From Cercis canadensis (Eukaryota; Streptophyta; Magnoliopsida; Fabales; Fabaceae), in NCBI GenBank assembly GCA_003255065.1, contig QAOA01008251.1:171792-235791 (forward strand): a stretch of DNA of 64,000 bases, read 5' to 3'. The position numbers and the translations under genes were made by a program. Positions 48,188 to 60,470 of this stretch are shown piece after piece. Each line of letters starts with the position of its first letter. Positions within the stretch are counted from its first letter, which is position 1. The notes below the pieces were generated by a model that was not told the origin of the DNA, did not search any database, and saw nothing but the letters and a program-made list of their open reading frames with translations.

Positions 48188-51100
48188 GTGGCAGGAAAAG
48201 GTCCTTGATAGCCATCTTGGACAGTAAAGGAAACAGTAGGGAGGAGGGAAGGGGTTTGGTGAACATGTCAACAAGTTGATGCTGAGATCGAATTGGCATG
48301 AGGCGAATGAAACCAGAAGAGACTTTATCTCAAACAAAATGGCAATCGATCTCAATGTGTTTAGTCCTCTCATGGAATGTGGGGTTAGAGGCAATGTGAA
48401 TGACAACCTGATTATCACAAAAGAGGAGAGCAGGAGAAGTAACAACAACCTGAAAGTCTTTGAGGAGTTGATGAAGCCAAGTGAGTTCACTGGCAGTGGA
48501 GGAAATAGCTCGATACTCAGCTTCAGCAGAGGATCGAGAGACAGTTGTTTGCTTCTTAGCCTTCCAAGAGACAAGAGAGTCACCAATGAAGATACAAAAC
48601 CCAGTAACAGATCTCCTGGTATCTGGACAAGTTCCCCAATCAGCATCAGAGAATGCTTTAAGTTGGACCTTGGCAGAAACATCTGAGTAAGCTCGCAATT
48701 GAAGGGAAGAAGAGGATGAAAATAGGAGACCTTGGCCAGGTTTGCCTTTAAGATACTGAAGCAAATGGTAGACAGCTTGAAGATGGGGTAAGCGGGGCTG
48801 AGCCAGAAATTGAGTAAGTTTATGCACTGCAAAGGTTATGTTAGGCCTTGACAAGGTAAGGTATAACAGTCTACCAACAAGTCTTCTATTCATTGTAGCA
48901 TCAGGGAGTAACTCACCAAGAGATGCACTAAGATCAGGTTTGGGATCCATAGGGACTGAGGTTGGCTTACAAGCCAAATATCCTGTGTCTTCAAGAAGAT
49001 GTAAGGTATATTGTCGCTGGGAAAGAACAATGCCTTGTGTAGATCTAGAGATTTCAAGGCCAAGGAAAAATTTGAGGGAACCAAGGTCTTTCAGCTTGAA
49101 CTGAGTGTGCAGAAAACCTTTCAAAGCATTGATGGAAGAGAGACATGGACCAGTGATGATAATATCATCAACATAAACCAGTAATGCTACAAATTGAGAA
49201 CCAGAACCTCGAGTGAACAAGGAATAATCAGATTTTGATTGGACAAAACCAAACTTCAATAAAGCAATGGAAAACTTAGAATACCATGGTCGAGAAGCCT
49301 GCTTGAGACCATAGATAGATTTTTGAAGTTTGCAAACCAGTTTCTCCCCCTGAGGAGAGCAGTGATGTTTAGGAATGTAGCCAAGTGGAAGATCCATGTA
49401 CACTTCCTCAAAAAGATCACCATTAAGGAAGGCATTATTGACATCAAGTTGAATCAAGTGCCATTTATGAGAAGCAGCAAGTGCAAGAAGCACTTTGACA
49501 GTGACGAGTTTAGCAACAGGAGAAAAAGTCTCCACATAGTCCAACCCTTCCTGCTGAGTGTAGCCTTTGGCTACTAGACGAGCTTTATATCTGTCAACAG
49601 TGCCATCATCCTTGTGTTTGAGCTTGTAAATCCATTTACAACCAATACTGTGGTGACCACGAGGCAAAGTAGTCACAGACCAGGTGTGGTTTGATTCGAT
49701 GGCAGCTAGTTCATCAAGCATAGCAGCACCNCGAGAAGCCTGCTTGAGACCATAGATAGATTTCTGAAGTTTGCAAACCAGTTTCTCCCCCTGAGGAGAG
49801 CAATGATGTTTAGGAATGTAGCCAAGTGGAAGATCCATGTACACTTCCTCAAAAAGATCACCATTGAGGAAGACATTATTGACATCAAGTTGAATCAAGT
49901 GCCATTTATGAGAAGCAGCAAGTGCAAGAAGCACTTTGATAGTGACGAGTTTAGCAACAGGAGAAAAAGTCTCCACATAGTCCAACCCTTCCTGCTGAGT
50001 GTAGCCTTTGGCTACTAGACGAGCTTTATATCTATCAACAGTGCCATCATCCTTGTGTTTGAGCTTGTAAATCCATTTACAGTCAATACTGTGGTGACCA
50101 CGAGGCAAAGGAGTCACAGACCAGGTGTGGTTTGATTCCATGGCATCTAGTTCATCAAGCATAGCAGTACCCCAAAGGGAACTTTTGATAGCTTCATGAT
50201 AAAATTGAGGTTCAAGGGTGCTGGATACTTGAAGAGTGAAATGCTTATGCGTAGGAGACAATGCCTCATAAGAAATATAATTGGAAAGAGGATAAGGGGT
50301 AGGACAAGGTGGTGAAGGAGACCCTTGAAAAAGATTGCAATGAAATTGTTGAAGGTAAGAGGGTGGTTTGTGGATGCGATTGGATTTTCTGAGAGGGACC
50401 ACAAGAGAAATAGAAGGCACAGAGGCTGTGGAGAGGAGAGATTCTATAGGAATGTCAGATTCTATAGGCACAAATTCGGTGGGAAGTGGAGATGCTTCAG
50501 ACACATGATCAGACAAAAGAATATCTAGAGGAATGTCAGAAGTAGCAGGAAGTGATGGAGAGGGATGGTCAAAGGTGGGATGGGGTAAAACAAGATCCGG
50601 AAAAGGATCAACAAGTGTTTCTGAAGGTGTGACTGTGTGATAAGGAAAAATATCTTCATGAAAAATAACATCTTTGGAAATGAAAACCTGCTTGGTGATA
50701 ACATCATACAGCTTATAGGCTTTCATGCCAGGAAGATAGCCAAGGAAGATGCAGGTGCGAGCTCGAGGATGGAACTTGGATCTGTGAGTCAACAAGGTAG
50801 AAGCAAATGCAAGACAGCCAAAGACTCTAAATCTGGAGTAGTCAGGGGTATTCTGATAGAGAACCTCAAAGGGAGTGCGATGCTGAAGGAGTGGTGTAGG
50901 AGTTCTGTTGATCAGGAAGGTGGCAGTGAGGATACACTCACTCCAAAATTGCACTGGAACTCTGGACTGGAAGAAAAGAGCCCTGGCCACATTCAAAAGG
51001 TGCTGATGCTTACGTTCTACCACAGAGTTTTGTTCAGGTCATTCAACACAAGAAAACTGATGTAGAGCACCATTGTCACTGAAAAAATCCTTAAACAATA

Positions 51101-51474
51101 ACTTTGGAGCATTATCAGACCTGAATTGCTTAATTTTAGCATTAAACTGTGTGGAAATCATTCTGAAGAACTTGGGAATCAAATAATTCACATCACTCTT
51201 GTGTTTAAGCATAAAAGTCCAAGTAAAACGAGTGCAGTCATCAACCAAAGTGAGAAAAAATTTATGTCCATGATAAGAAAAATCCTTGTAAGGACCACAT
51301 ATATCACAATGGATTAAATCAAAAGGAAATTGAGACAAATGATTGTGAGATGCAAAAGACAAACATCGCTGTTTAGCAAGAGGACATATATAACATGGTT
51401 GAGTTTTAGGTACACCAGAAGAATCATAGTGTAAGTGTCTCTTTAAGCTATCTAAACGCTTAAAAGAAAGGTGG
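48183..51474 (-). pseudogene. copia pol region: integrase, reverse transcriptase, RNase H (broken)
   Basis: Continuous similarity to copia polyprotein. It begins in the GAG-pre-integrase zone (GHLSFKR), then the integrase core (LIHCDICGPY, LTLVDDCTRFTW), an in-frame stop at 51039-51041, the integrase end (ERKHQHLLNVAR), the reverse transcriptase with YVDDIIITG, and RNase H with AFSDADWGTC and SSAEAEYRA. Another in-frame stop lies at 48330-48332, and the original end is at 48183-48185. Part of the reverse transcriptase appears twice because of the 440-bp block around the N at 49731. No functional polyprotein can be made from this copy. Confidence 0.92.
49291..50171. repeat. 440-bp direct duplication around a single N
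   Basis: 49291-49730 and 49732-50171 are nearly identical and in register in the reverse transcriptase reading frame. The N at 49731 sits at the junction. This pattern fits two overlapping contig ends that were joined without being merged. Confidence 0.9.
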
Positions 51475-52141
51475 CCATGGTATCCATAAGAAGCAATTGA
51501 CCTCGGATTGAAGAAAAAGAATCATGCAATCCCATGAGGAAGGACATAATGTACTCCATTTGGTAATGGTAGTGAAGATCTTTAATACCGCCACAAGTAC
51601 ATTTTCCACGTGTGCAGAGAGGCCTATAATTGCTCAGCTCTTCCCAAATGGTTTTGAGTTTGGTGAAGTAGACACTGACAGAATTATATTCTTGATTCAG
51701 GTTCATTAAATCTCGTCTTAATTAGAAAATCCTAGGTCCATTGCGTTGTTGAAATCTATCTCGGAGATCAATCCAAATCTCATATGCAGTTTCAGAAAAA
51801 ATCACACTAGCATAAATCTCTTTGGAGATTGAATTGAGTATCCAGGAAATGACTATGTTATTATTCCTGTACCAAGAGTTAAGAAGGTCAGTGTCCATAC
51901 CTTCTAGTTTATCAATTGATCCATCAATAAAACCTAGCTTGTTCTTGACTGAGAGAGCTATCAACATGGCTCGACTCCAGGAGGCATAATTCTCTCCGGT
52001 GAGTTGCTGTGAAACAAGATTCAAGCCAGGATTATCCGAATGATGCAGGAAGAAAGGATGTGAAGGTTCATCAATGGCGGATCGATGTGTAGAACCACGA
52101 GAACCAGAAGCATTCGGGACTGCAGATGACATCTCAGCCAT
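51475..52141 (-). pseudogene. copia gag region (truncated)
   Basis: Starts at ATG 52139-52141 (MAEMSSAVPNASGSRGS) and shows the plant copia gag pattern NPGLNLVSQQLTGENYASWS and AYEIWIDLRDRFQQRNGPRI. It is interrupted by a stop at 51722-51724, continues in the same frame (LRRDLMNLNQEYNSVSVYF, IWEELSNYRP) and is cut near 51475, where sequence jumps to the integrase part. The zinc knuckle and protease are gone. Confidence 0.88.
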
Positions 52142-52233
52142 GGCGAAGAGAAATCAAAACAACATCGATCAAATGCAGAAAAATGATCGAGAATCAAGAA
52201 GAAATGGATGTAAGAAATTAAATTAGAGATTAA

Positions 52234-52245
52234 GCTCTGATACCA
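52234..52245 (-). promoter_or_regulatory. Primer-binding site for initiator tRNA-Met
   Basis: TGGTATCAGAGC on the minus strand directly after the 5' LTR, the standard plant copia PBS complementary to the 3' end of initiator tRNA-Met. Confidence 0.96.
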
Positions 52246-52500
52246 TATTGAGCATGCGGAAGTGTAAACAAGAAGGCAAGGAAGCAGAGAAACAAGAGGA
52301 GAATAGATCAATTCTCATTCAATGAATCAGTCTACGTACAAAAGCTAACTAGTGCTTTAAATAGCAAGTTGGTAAAGCTAGTGTAACAGAACTGGTAAAT
52401 TAGGAAACTTAATGCTAACTGATTACAATTAACTCCTAACTAACTACAAACTAATTACAATTAACTCCTAACTAATTACAAACTACATGTAACTCTAATA
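52246..52500 (-). repeat. 5' LTR of copia element
   Basis: 255 bp, partner of 47920-48175. It is followed outside by the CATGG target duplication. Confidence 0.95.
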
Positions 52501-52505
52501 CATGG

Positions 52506-54319
52506 CTCCTTATACTACTTCAAACCATATAATCAAACAAATTATGAACCTGTAGCGGGTGTCTAATCAGGATAAAAGAAAATTTGGATAGGTTTGTCTT
52601 GTTTTTAGTCTACATGAATATTTTAAAACAAATAGAAAAAAATCCAAATTTAATATTTCCCCTTTTTTTCTCCCAAGAGAAGGGATACCATTTTTTTTTT
52701 AAAAAAAAAATATTGTTTCAATTATAGTTTATTTCAATATATAAGATATTTAGTATATATTAAATTTTTTTATAGAAAAAAGGTGAGGAGTGAAAATCAA
52801 CTATATAAAACTTCCGTATCCTTTTAATTTCTTTCGGTTTTACTTCTAACTATGACAACTTTGAGCACTTAAGTGATAACACATGGGTAGGGTAGATTGT
52901 ATTTTGAAGCATGAATTCTTCAAAGGTGAGCAGATAACTGGAAATAAAGGACCACACCCAATTGAAAGTGAGTGAAGTATGGTTCCAACTTCCCAACAAA
53001 CACTCTACACCTAATAAAACTGATCGCATTCATATATAGCCTAAGGAAAGTGGAATTTGGTGGAACAATTTTATCCATCTTTGCTTTTAGAATCTCAGGA
53101 ACTTACTTTTTATAAAGTTGCAGGTGAAAGAGCTACGATCATTTCTCCTTACTCAAACTCGTATACATTTAATTATGTCTATCATCTCAAGAATGACCTC
53201 ACTTGAAAGTTCTATAACAATGACCTTTCTTATGACTTCTCTTTCTCTATCCGTCTGGTCCACAAAATGCCTCATCTCTTACCTAACAAAGCAACAATTT
53301 ATTATGCATACTTTGAATCAAGAATTTACTTTTATTCACCATTCACCATTCAGTTTGTTTGTTTGTTTGTTTATGTTTTGAGGAAAACTACACGATGGTA
53401 ATTATATGATAACAAGAAAAATTAAGCACACCAAACAAATCAGTAATTTTGAATGACGTCGTACAAAACAGATCTCAGTACTGTTAGTTAAATATAAGCT
53501 TAAGGGATGTGATCAATGTTAATTAATGTATGTTGTGTGAACAGAGGACATGATCCAAAAGATATGCGAGCGTTGAAGCAACTAATAAAACTACACAAGA
53601 AAATATGAAATCCTAATTATGAAGGATCCAATCCAAGGCGTGCTTCCCCAGAACAAGAAGAACCTAGGTCAACTACATAAAGGTCCTCTACCCATTACAT
53701 CAAAGTCAAGTCATGCGACATATTATGATTCCTTTAAACAAGTCAAATTATGGACAAATCCCGTTTGTTTAGGGGAAAACCGGAAAATCAAAGAAAAAAG
53801 CAAAATTTAATGCCCACATGGAAGGGAGCTTTATTAGACCATATTATATAAGAAAATATTTTATTTTGGTGAAATAAATTAATATTTTTTTTTTTAAAGA
53901 TTATAACTTTAACTGAACAAGATTAGGACTTTTATATTCAAAAAATATGTATTCGGAGATACTGTTTGAACATACATTAGAACAGCTGATGCTCTATCAC
54001 AATTAATTTCCATTGCCTGCCCTTTCATTTTCAAATTTATATTTACATAAAGCTCTTAATTCCAACAGAATATCTTTCTCGTGATTCCAAATTAATATAA
54101 ACCACAATCCAGATAAAAATAAAAGAAATTTGTGGTGAAAAACCATGTAACTATATTTTCATATATTAAACTTATTGAGACTTTAAGTTGATAATAAGCA
54201 GCACAGAGGGAGAGGGAAAACAAAAAAAGAAAACGCAACTTGACATTTATGAGAGTATGGTGGATATGTAGATCAACTAACATCTAAGAAGCTAGTAAGC
54301 AAATTACTTCGCTTAATTA
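52506..54319. other. Intergenic, no gene seen
   Basis: About 1.8 kb of AT-rich sequence with T and A runs near 52690-52710 and (GTTT)n near 53357-53371. The 87-codon plus-strand frame at 53118 is Ser/Thr-rich but has no recognisable features. Confidence 0.5.
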
Positions 54320-54985
54320 TTAAACGTCAACAGTGCAACTTTGTAGAAGCTGAAACTTAATCGCCGGACCCACAACTCCGATGGCCTTGTCCCGGTCGCC
54401 GGCGAACCTTATATACGCCGGACAGTTGACGTAGATGTGGTACCTCCCAGATATCCAAGTCCCAACTTTCCATTTGACCCTTCCGTTGACCTTCACGTTA
54501 ACCAACACGGCCCCTGCATTCTGATCCTGCTGCAGAGCATTCAGCACGTACGGCGACACCGGCACGGCGTTTCCGTACAAGAACGGAGACCATACAGTGA
54601 CATCATTGTGACCTTGGTACGTGGGTGGCAGCACCGTTGCCAGCGAGATCTGTTGGCTTCGGTAGGAGGCGTACACGTCGAGCTTCTGGTAATAAACTCC
54701 GATTCGGTCATTGGGGTTGCGAGCTGAGAGCGTCACTTGCATGGTGACGGTGAGGGTGTTGGGTGTCGGAGAATTGGGAGAAGGTAAGGTGTCGGAGGTT
54801 GACACGTTGAAGGCATAAACGGTGGCGTCTTGGAGGACGAAGCGGGGCTTGGTGGGTCTGAGGATGATCCAAATTAAGAAAATTACGAGGAGTACTAGGA
54901 CAATGAAGCCCAGGATGCCCGCGAATATACGGCGGAGCAGGGTGCGCCGCTTATCCTCGTGGTGGCCGCAGTGCTTGGTGGACAT
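54320..54985 (-). CDS. NDR1/HIN1-like (NHL, LEA_2) membrane protein, NHL1-like
   Basis: Single exon, 221 aa. The start chosen is the ATG at 54983-54985 (MSTKHCGHHEDKRR), because NHL1/2/12 proteins begin with a CGHH motif; a longer in-frame extension upstream lacks support. A membrane helix spans residues about 20-42 (IFAGILGFIVLVLLVIFLIW), followed by the hallmark LRPTKPRFVLQDATVYAFN. The LEA_2 domain then shows NPNDRIGVYYQKLDVYASYR, LPPTYQGHNDVTVWSPFLYG and VKWKVGTWISGRYHIYVNCP. NHL proteins sit in the plasma membrane or at plasmodesmata and are linked to defence and abiotic stress (family knowledge). A TATATATA box lies at 55111-55118, about 130 bp upstream. GC content is higher than the neighbourhood. 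Confidence 0.93.
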   Translation of the reverse strand: MSTKHCGHHEDKRRTLLRRIFAGILGFIVLVLLVIFLIWIILRPTKPRFVLQDATVYAFNVSTSDTLPSPNSPTPNTLTVTMQVTLSARNPNDRIGVYYQKLDVYASYRSQQISLATVLPPTYQGHNDVTVWSPFLYGNAVPVSPYVLNALQQDQNAGAVLVNVKVNGRVKWKVGTWISGRYHIYVNCPAYIRFAGDRDKAIGVVGPAIKFQLLQSCTVDV

Positions 54986-57900
54986 GTTCTTAAGTGGGAA
55001 TGACTTGGTTGCTGCAAGGTGTTTGTATAAATTCAAATGCAAATGTGTGTTGCTTGTGATGATTGATGAATTCACCAATTAAGAGAATGTTTCCGAGACA
55101 GTATGTGCACTATATATAGGCAAAATGGAAAGAAGCTCAGTATTTTGAAAAAAAAAAAAACAGAATGGGTTTGGTCTAAATATACATACATTATGTATAT
55201 ATAATTGGTAATTGTTGATATTTAGGAGTTTGAGTAAGAAAACGTTGAGTTAATGTGAAATGAGTGGGTGGTGGAAAGAAAGGGTGCGCTTTGGCTTGGT
55301 ACTGTGACCTTATCATGATGGTGAATGCGTGTCCTCTTAGATCAAGCTCCATAAATAATAGACAGTGGAGGGTCCCTCTAATAATAAATGGAAAGTATAG
55401 TGTATGAAATGCCAATTATGCTATACTTGTACAGTAGTCACCCCCCGAGTATGTACTTGGCACTTTGCAAGGGGGTGAATTTAGAGGCTTCTGACCTTCT
55501 TACCCACAAGTTGCAGCAATTGAATTTTTATGCCATGTGGGATTAAAAGATGTGAATATGTAGTCATTGATGGTCTGAACTCTCAAGTCTGAACATATTT
55601 ATGAGAAATTTAAGTGTCGGTCTCTGTCTATATACCATATGGTTGAAGTTTTCATTATAAATTATTATGCTTATATTTCAATTAATACAAGTGTATTAGA
55701 TATTTCCCGAACATAAAATGAAAGATGCTTGACTTTGGGGAAGACTAGACTTCATATACGACTAAGCCAGCTGTGGAAAACAAAAGTGAAGGGCTGCTTT
55801 GAACATAACGTGACTCGTGAATTGGAAAAAATCAACCCAAAGTAAAACATGATATCTAATTATCTATAATTTATAGCGAAAGATTGCCATATACATATTT
55901 TTTTTTTTTCTAAAAGATAGTAGAAGAAAGGGAAGAGAGAATTTGCAAATTTTCTAATTTTTTAACCATTAATTGCATTATAAAGGCAGTGGGTACATGC
56001 ATGCTTGATGTGTAATTATGTATATTTGATAGTTTTTTTTTTAATTTCTATTTAGCTATATAATTTTAAAATTACATAATGTGTAATACAATTGAAATGA
56101 AGTTAAACAATAGCAACAAACTCAGTATCATCTTTTGTTCACGTGATAAACACTCCAGTCAATGGGAAACGTACGGCATTGCCATTAATTGCCAAAAAGT
56201 AAAATGGAGAACACTGCATTATGGCTAGTTTTTAAACCTAATGCCACGATCGACGAACTAATGCTAACTTGTGAAGAAACTATTATTTCAATCAAGAAAG
56301 TGAATTGATGCAAACTTACATAAAATGCTTAATTAACATAACCAAAGAATAATCTGTAAAGGTTTGACTTAAATACCACGTGAACGATTAATAACCTTAC
56401 TACTATGGGAGGGGCAAGTATTAGATCCAAGGCAGACATGGTAGGGGCATTATAGTCATAAAGATTTCACAAATGGAGGTCCATTGGCATTATCAATATT
56501 AATGAAGATAATATAATGAGACTTAATTATGTGTTCTTTTTTTCTTTTTTCCTAGAACTCAATTACGATTTCATGACATAAAGCGCCTTTTTTATTATAC
56601 ACCGATTAAAGAAACCAAATATCAATATTGCTATAGTGATAATACAGAAAGCTTACTTTTGAAAAATTTGATGATTGATCAGTAGTTCCACATTTCTTTA
56701 TTTCTTAATCCATCAACAGAGGAAAACACTTTGCTAAAGAAGAGATTTCAGATGTATCACTTTGCCTTATGCAAATAGACCAATTAGTTGGGGGACTAAT
56801 GCAAATATCTATTTTGAACTTGCTGATCTGCAATTTTATTTTATTTTTCACAATTTATCATGGAAAGAATATAAGAGGACTTAAGAGTCCTAATTAAGGG
56901 TCTCTGGAGACTTTTTAATTTAATGGATGCATGTGTTGCCAAAAATTGAGTCACATTCAAGTTGTAGTCGATGTTAGCGATGTTTGGAAAATGTAAAAAG
57001 GGACAAGTGTATGAGTTTCCATGAAGGCTACCAATCCTTGGCCATGAGACTTTTCCCAACACATGAAACCCAGATTGTTTTGCTTAAAAGGATAGGATGT
57101 GGAACCTCTAATCTGAGACAGAGGTAGACTGAGAAGCGAACTCGTGGGACCTTGACAGCCATAACAGTCTTAGATTAGACTAATATTTGATGGTAGTTGG
57201 AAGTGGGTGATAGATAAGTCAGTGAAAACAACCACTTAGTCCCAAATTTGCCTTGTCTTTTAAGGTAGACATGTTGGCCTTTCAGAATTTTTGTTCGCAA
57301 ATCATGTCCTTCTAATGCATAGCCACTTTCTGGTCACTTTCTGATTCTTACCCCTTTTACTCGTTTTCTTAATAGCCATTTCGATATTCTGGTCGCAAAC
57401 AGAACTTAGATAGTTTAATGCATAAAGTGAAAGACTTTGAAAAGTTCAATATACTTAGGTGAGTTATAGTATTATATTTTGAATGAGAGGAAACGTACAT
57501 AGAACGTCTAGAATCTAATTAAGAATTTGCATTTATTGGCAATTTTCTTTTTTCACCTACTATCTAATCTAATTAGGTTTATTAATATACGAGTTGACCA
57601 AATAATTTATAATCGAATGATATTAAGATTATTTTATATTTAAATTTAGAGTTACAACTAAAAATATTAAAAAATAATTAATATAGTAATTTCGTATATT
57701 TCCAACATTATATTATGTATGTATGTATACAAGTGAGAAGTTGGAGAGGCTGTATAATAATTAAGTTTCAACTCTATTGTGAAATCTAGTATTTTGGAAA
57801 GAGAGGAATAAGGGTTTCTTAAGCCACACAAGCTAAGGATATCCCTTTCAGAAAAAGTGGGGGTCTCTTATTCTTTTCAGATTTGCATCCTAAAAGGCTA

Positions 57901-60470
57901 CTAGTTCCTATTTTTCATTGGCTTCTTCAATAAAACTGATTATTGGGAACGTGGAAAAGTGCAAAGTAGAATTTTCTTTGAAGCTCCACTCTATATATCC
58001 TAACAATCAAAGGTGAAACCAGATATTCTTCTCTTCATAACACCATTCAAAATTAGAGGGAATGGACAAAGTAGAAAAGCGATGGAGGAATAAAGCGAAG
58101 ACAAAGTTACATCATATATATCACTTCATGGATCAGAGATTCCAATGGCCCAAAAATCACAAATTAAAGGAGAGCAAAAGTAGATGATAAAAGGAAAGAA
58201 AGGAATCTATTTCAATCCATATACCCAAAAATACCTAAGAGCATACCAAATTCATGAATGAATCATAATAATTTGTTTTAAAGATTTCTAAAAGGGTGAA
58301 AACGGCATGTGTCAATACTTCATTCATAATTATACACTTGTTTAGTTTTATTTTTCACCTTTTTAATCTGACATGTTCTTCTCAGATTAAATGGGCAAAC
58401 TCAAACATGAGTAACCTGATGATTGATGAGAGTGGTAACAATGGCCAATGGGAGATGGCAGATATGATTACAGTTAAAAGGAGTTCAGAAACATCTTTAA
58501 AAAAATAAAATAAAGGTGGAAGCAACCAAGCTATACCTAAACCCAGGGGGGTTGGAGAGAAGAACGAATTAATTGTTGAGGCCCAGCCCAGCCCAATAAG
58601 ATGGGTTCAGTGGTCCAGAAAAGTACAGGCTTTCCGGCCCAGTTACTTGATCTTCGAGAACTAAAATTATTCCTTAATAAAAGGAATTGATTGAGGAACT
58701 TAATGTGTTTCCAATTTATTTTATTGAGGAATCAACGATTAAATCTCATTGAACTCTGTTGGAAAGTTTTGACAATTTTTCGTTTTCTTAGATTTAAAAA
58801 CGTTGACAAAAAGAAATTGCCTTATATACATAAATGTGAGTAAGTGAGGCGATTTCCATAAATTTTTTCGATGACTTCCGAAAACACATTCGCGGAATAT
58901 AATCACAATTTGATGAGTCACGTGTTCATATTTTTCATGTAATTTTCTTCCAAACTTGGTGAAAAAGCCGTCTTTTATTTTTCCTGGCCATATAAGCACT
59001 AACCAACAAGGGAAGGTGATTACTTTTGTCTCGTAGTTTTATTTTATTTTTCTGGTTCTCTGTTTATAGTTGTTCTGTAACTGCTTCATTATGTTAATGC
59101 TCTATTATGTTTCACTATTAGTCTCTTAGTGTTATGTTTGATGTTTTATTATGAAGCTGGATGCATGTGAACAGAAGCGCTTTGAATCTTTGGAGTTTGG
59201 AATGCATTCCTATGTATTTATGTCTCCAGAAAGTTATTTTCTGTTTTCTTTTCTATATATATTTGGCATTCAAGTTTACAAGGACTGAATTGATTAAGAC
59301 ACAGACACAAGTTGGTTGATGAATATACAAATACAAGGATTATGTTTAGATCAATATGAAGAAAGAAAATATATTATGATCATCATCACTTGAGTTCAGC
59401 CTCTGTGCGTCAATAACCAAATCCTCCTTATGAGCGGACTCTGAATCTTCCAATTATGTATTATTGTCTTTTCTCTTTAGTCACTCCTCCAAAGCCCAAA
59501 CCCATATCTGATGCTGTACATGTTCCCATTCCTATTAATCAAATTGTGAATTGATGATACTTGATAAAATTTCAAAGACTCGGTGATGTGTAATCTAATG
59601 TTATGCAGTCAGAAAGTGAATTTAAAGCACAAAGCGAGTAGCTAAGTTAGAAACTTGCAGTACCATTTTAAACTGTAAGGCTAATGGCCATGTTGCAGAG
59701 TAACAGGACGACAACTGCTTCAAGACATGATCAAAAACTGATATTGTTTAACAATGGTTCCATTCCATGGCAACATTTAAGATTTGACTGCAGCCCTGAC
59801 TCTTTGAAGCTTTGTTTTTTCACAATGAATTGCTCAAGCAGACTTGATTTGCCATAATTTCATCAATTAACGAAGAGCTCAAAAAGCAAATGAGAGGTCA
59901 AGATCTACTAAAGGCATATGCAAAATAATGGAAGACAAAGATTCATGCTGGATTCAATTGAACAAAACAAAACAGAGTTCAAGTAGCTGAAAATCAAAAC
60001 AAACAACACAAGATGAGGCACTGAAATACAAGAGCGGATAAGTGATAGTTGGACATGTTGCCAACAGTAAAGCTTTATGAGACACAATTCATTTACCAAG
60101 ACAATTATGATCTAGCGCAGCCGTGTAAACTTGATAATAGTCAAACCATAAAAAATTAGCTGCTGCATTTATTAAATAAGCTAATTATTTAGACAGTAAT
60201 CAGGAACACCATCCAAATAAATGAAAATGCAAATTGGAAGGAAAAAATAAATCCAAAAGCCAATTAACATTAACCAGATTGAATAAATTTTGTGAAAATT
60301 CTTTACAATGATAGGGCACCCAACTCTCAGTCTCTCACTTATTAAATTCATCTCCCCTAAAAAAGACCAAAAAAAACTAAAATCTAAACGCAATATAAAA
60401 CTATAGGGATCAAACAGACAACCCACTAGCGAACCTGATATAAAGCGACCGCATCTAATTGGAAAAATTA
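54986..60470. other. Long intergenic region, no gene recognised
   Basis: About 5.5 kb. It carries the NHL1-like leader with a TATA box, then AT-rich DNA. A short coding-like stretch at about 59480-59555 has no partner exon. The last 0.5 kb is the 3' UTR of the next NHL gene. No transposon ends or RNA gene were seen. Confidence 0.45.

Larger units (their letters stand above)
47915..52505 (-). mobile_element. Ty1/copia LTR retrotransposon, complete but inactivated
   Basis: Bounded by a 5-bp target duplication CATGG (47915-47919 and 52501-52505). The element itself is 47920-52500 and is transcribed on the minus strand. It has two LTRs of 255-256 bp, a primer-binding site and a polypurine tract. 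The order integrase, reverse transcriptase, RNase H defines Ty1/copia. It is broken by in-frame stops (51722-51724, 51039-51041, 48330-48332) and by a deletion with frameshift near 51475 that removed the end of gag and the protease. The 440-bp duplication at 49291-50171 is centred on an N and is probably an assembly error. Confidence 0.96.

Noticed and set aside
53118-53381. An 87-codon plus-strand frame rich in Ser, Thr and Leu
   Set aside because: No domain, no promoter features and low-complexity composition; probably chance.
54986-55078. A 31-residue N-terminal extension of the NHL1-like protein
   Set aside because: NHL1-type proteins begin at the MxxKxCGHH motif, and the extension has the composition of a leader.
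59480-59555. A coding-like stretch after a TTTAG acceptor, reading TPPKPKPISDAVHVPIPI to a stop
   Set aside because: No upstream exon or start codon could be linked to it and no family is recognised; kept only as a note.
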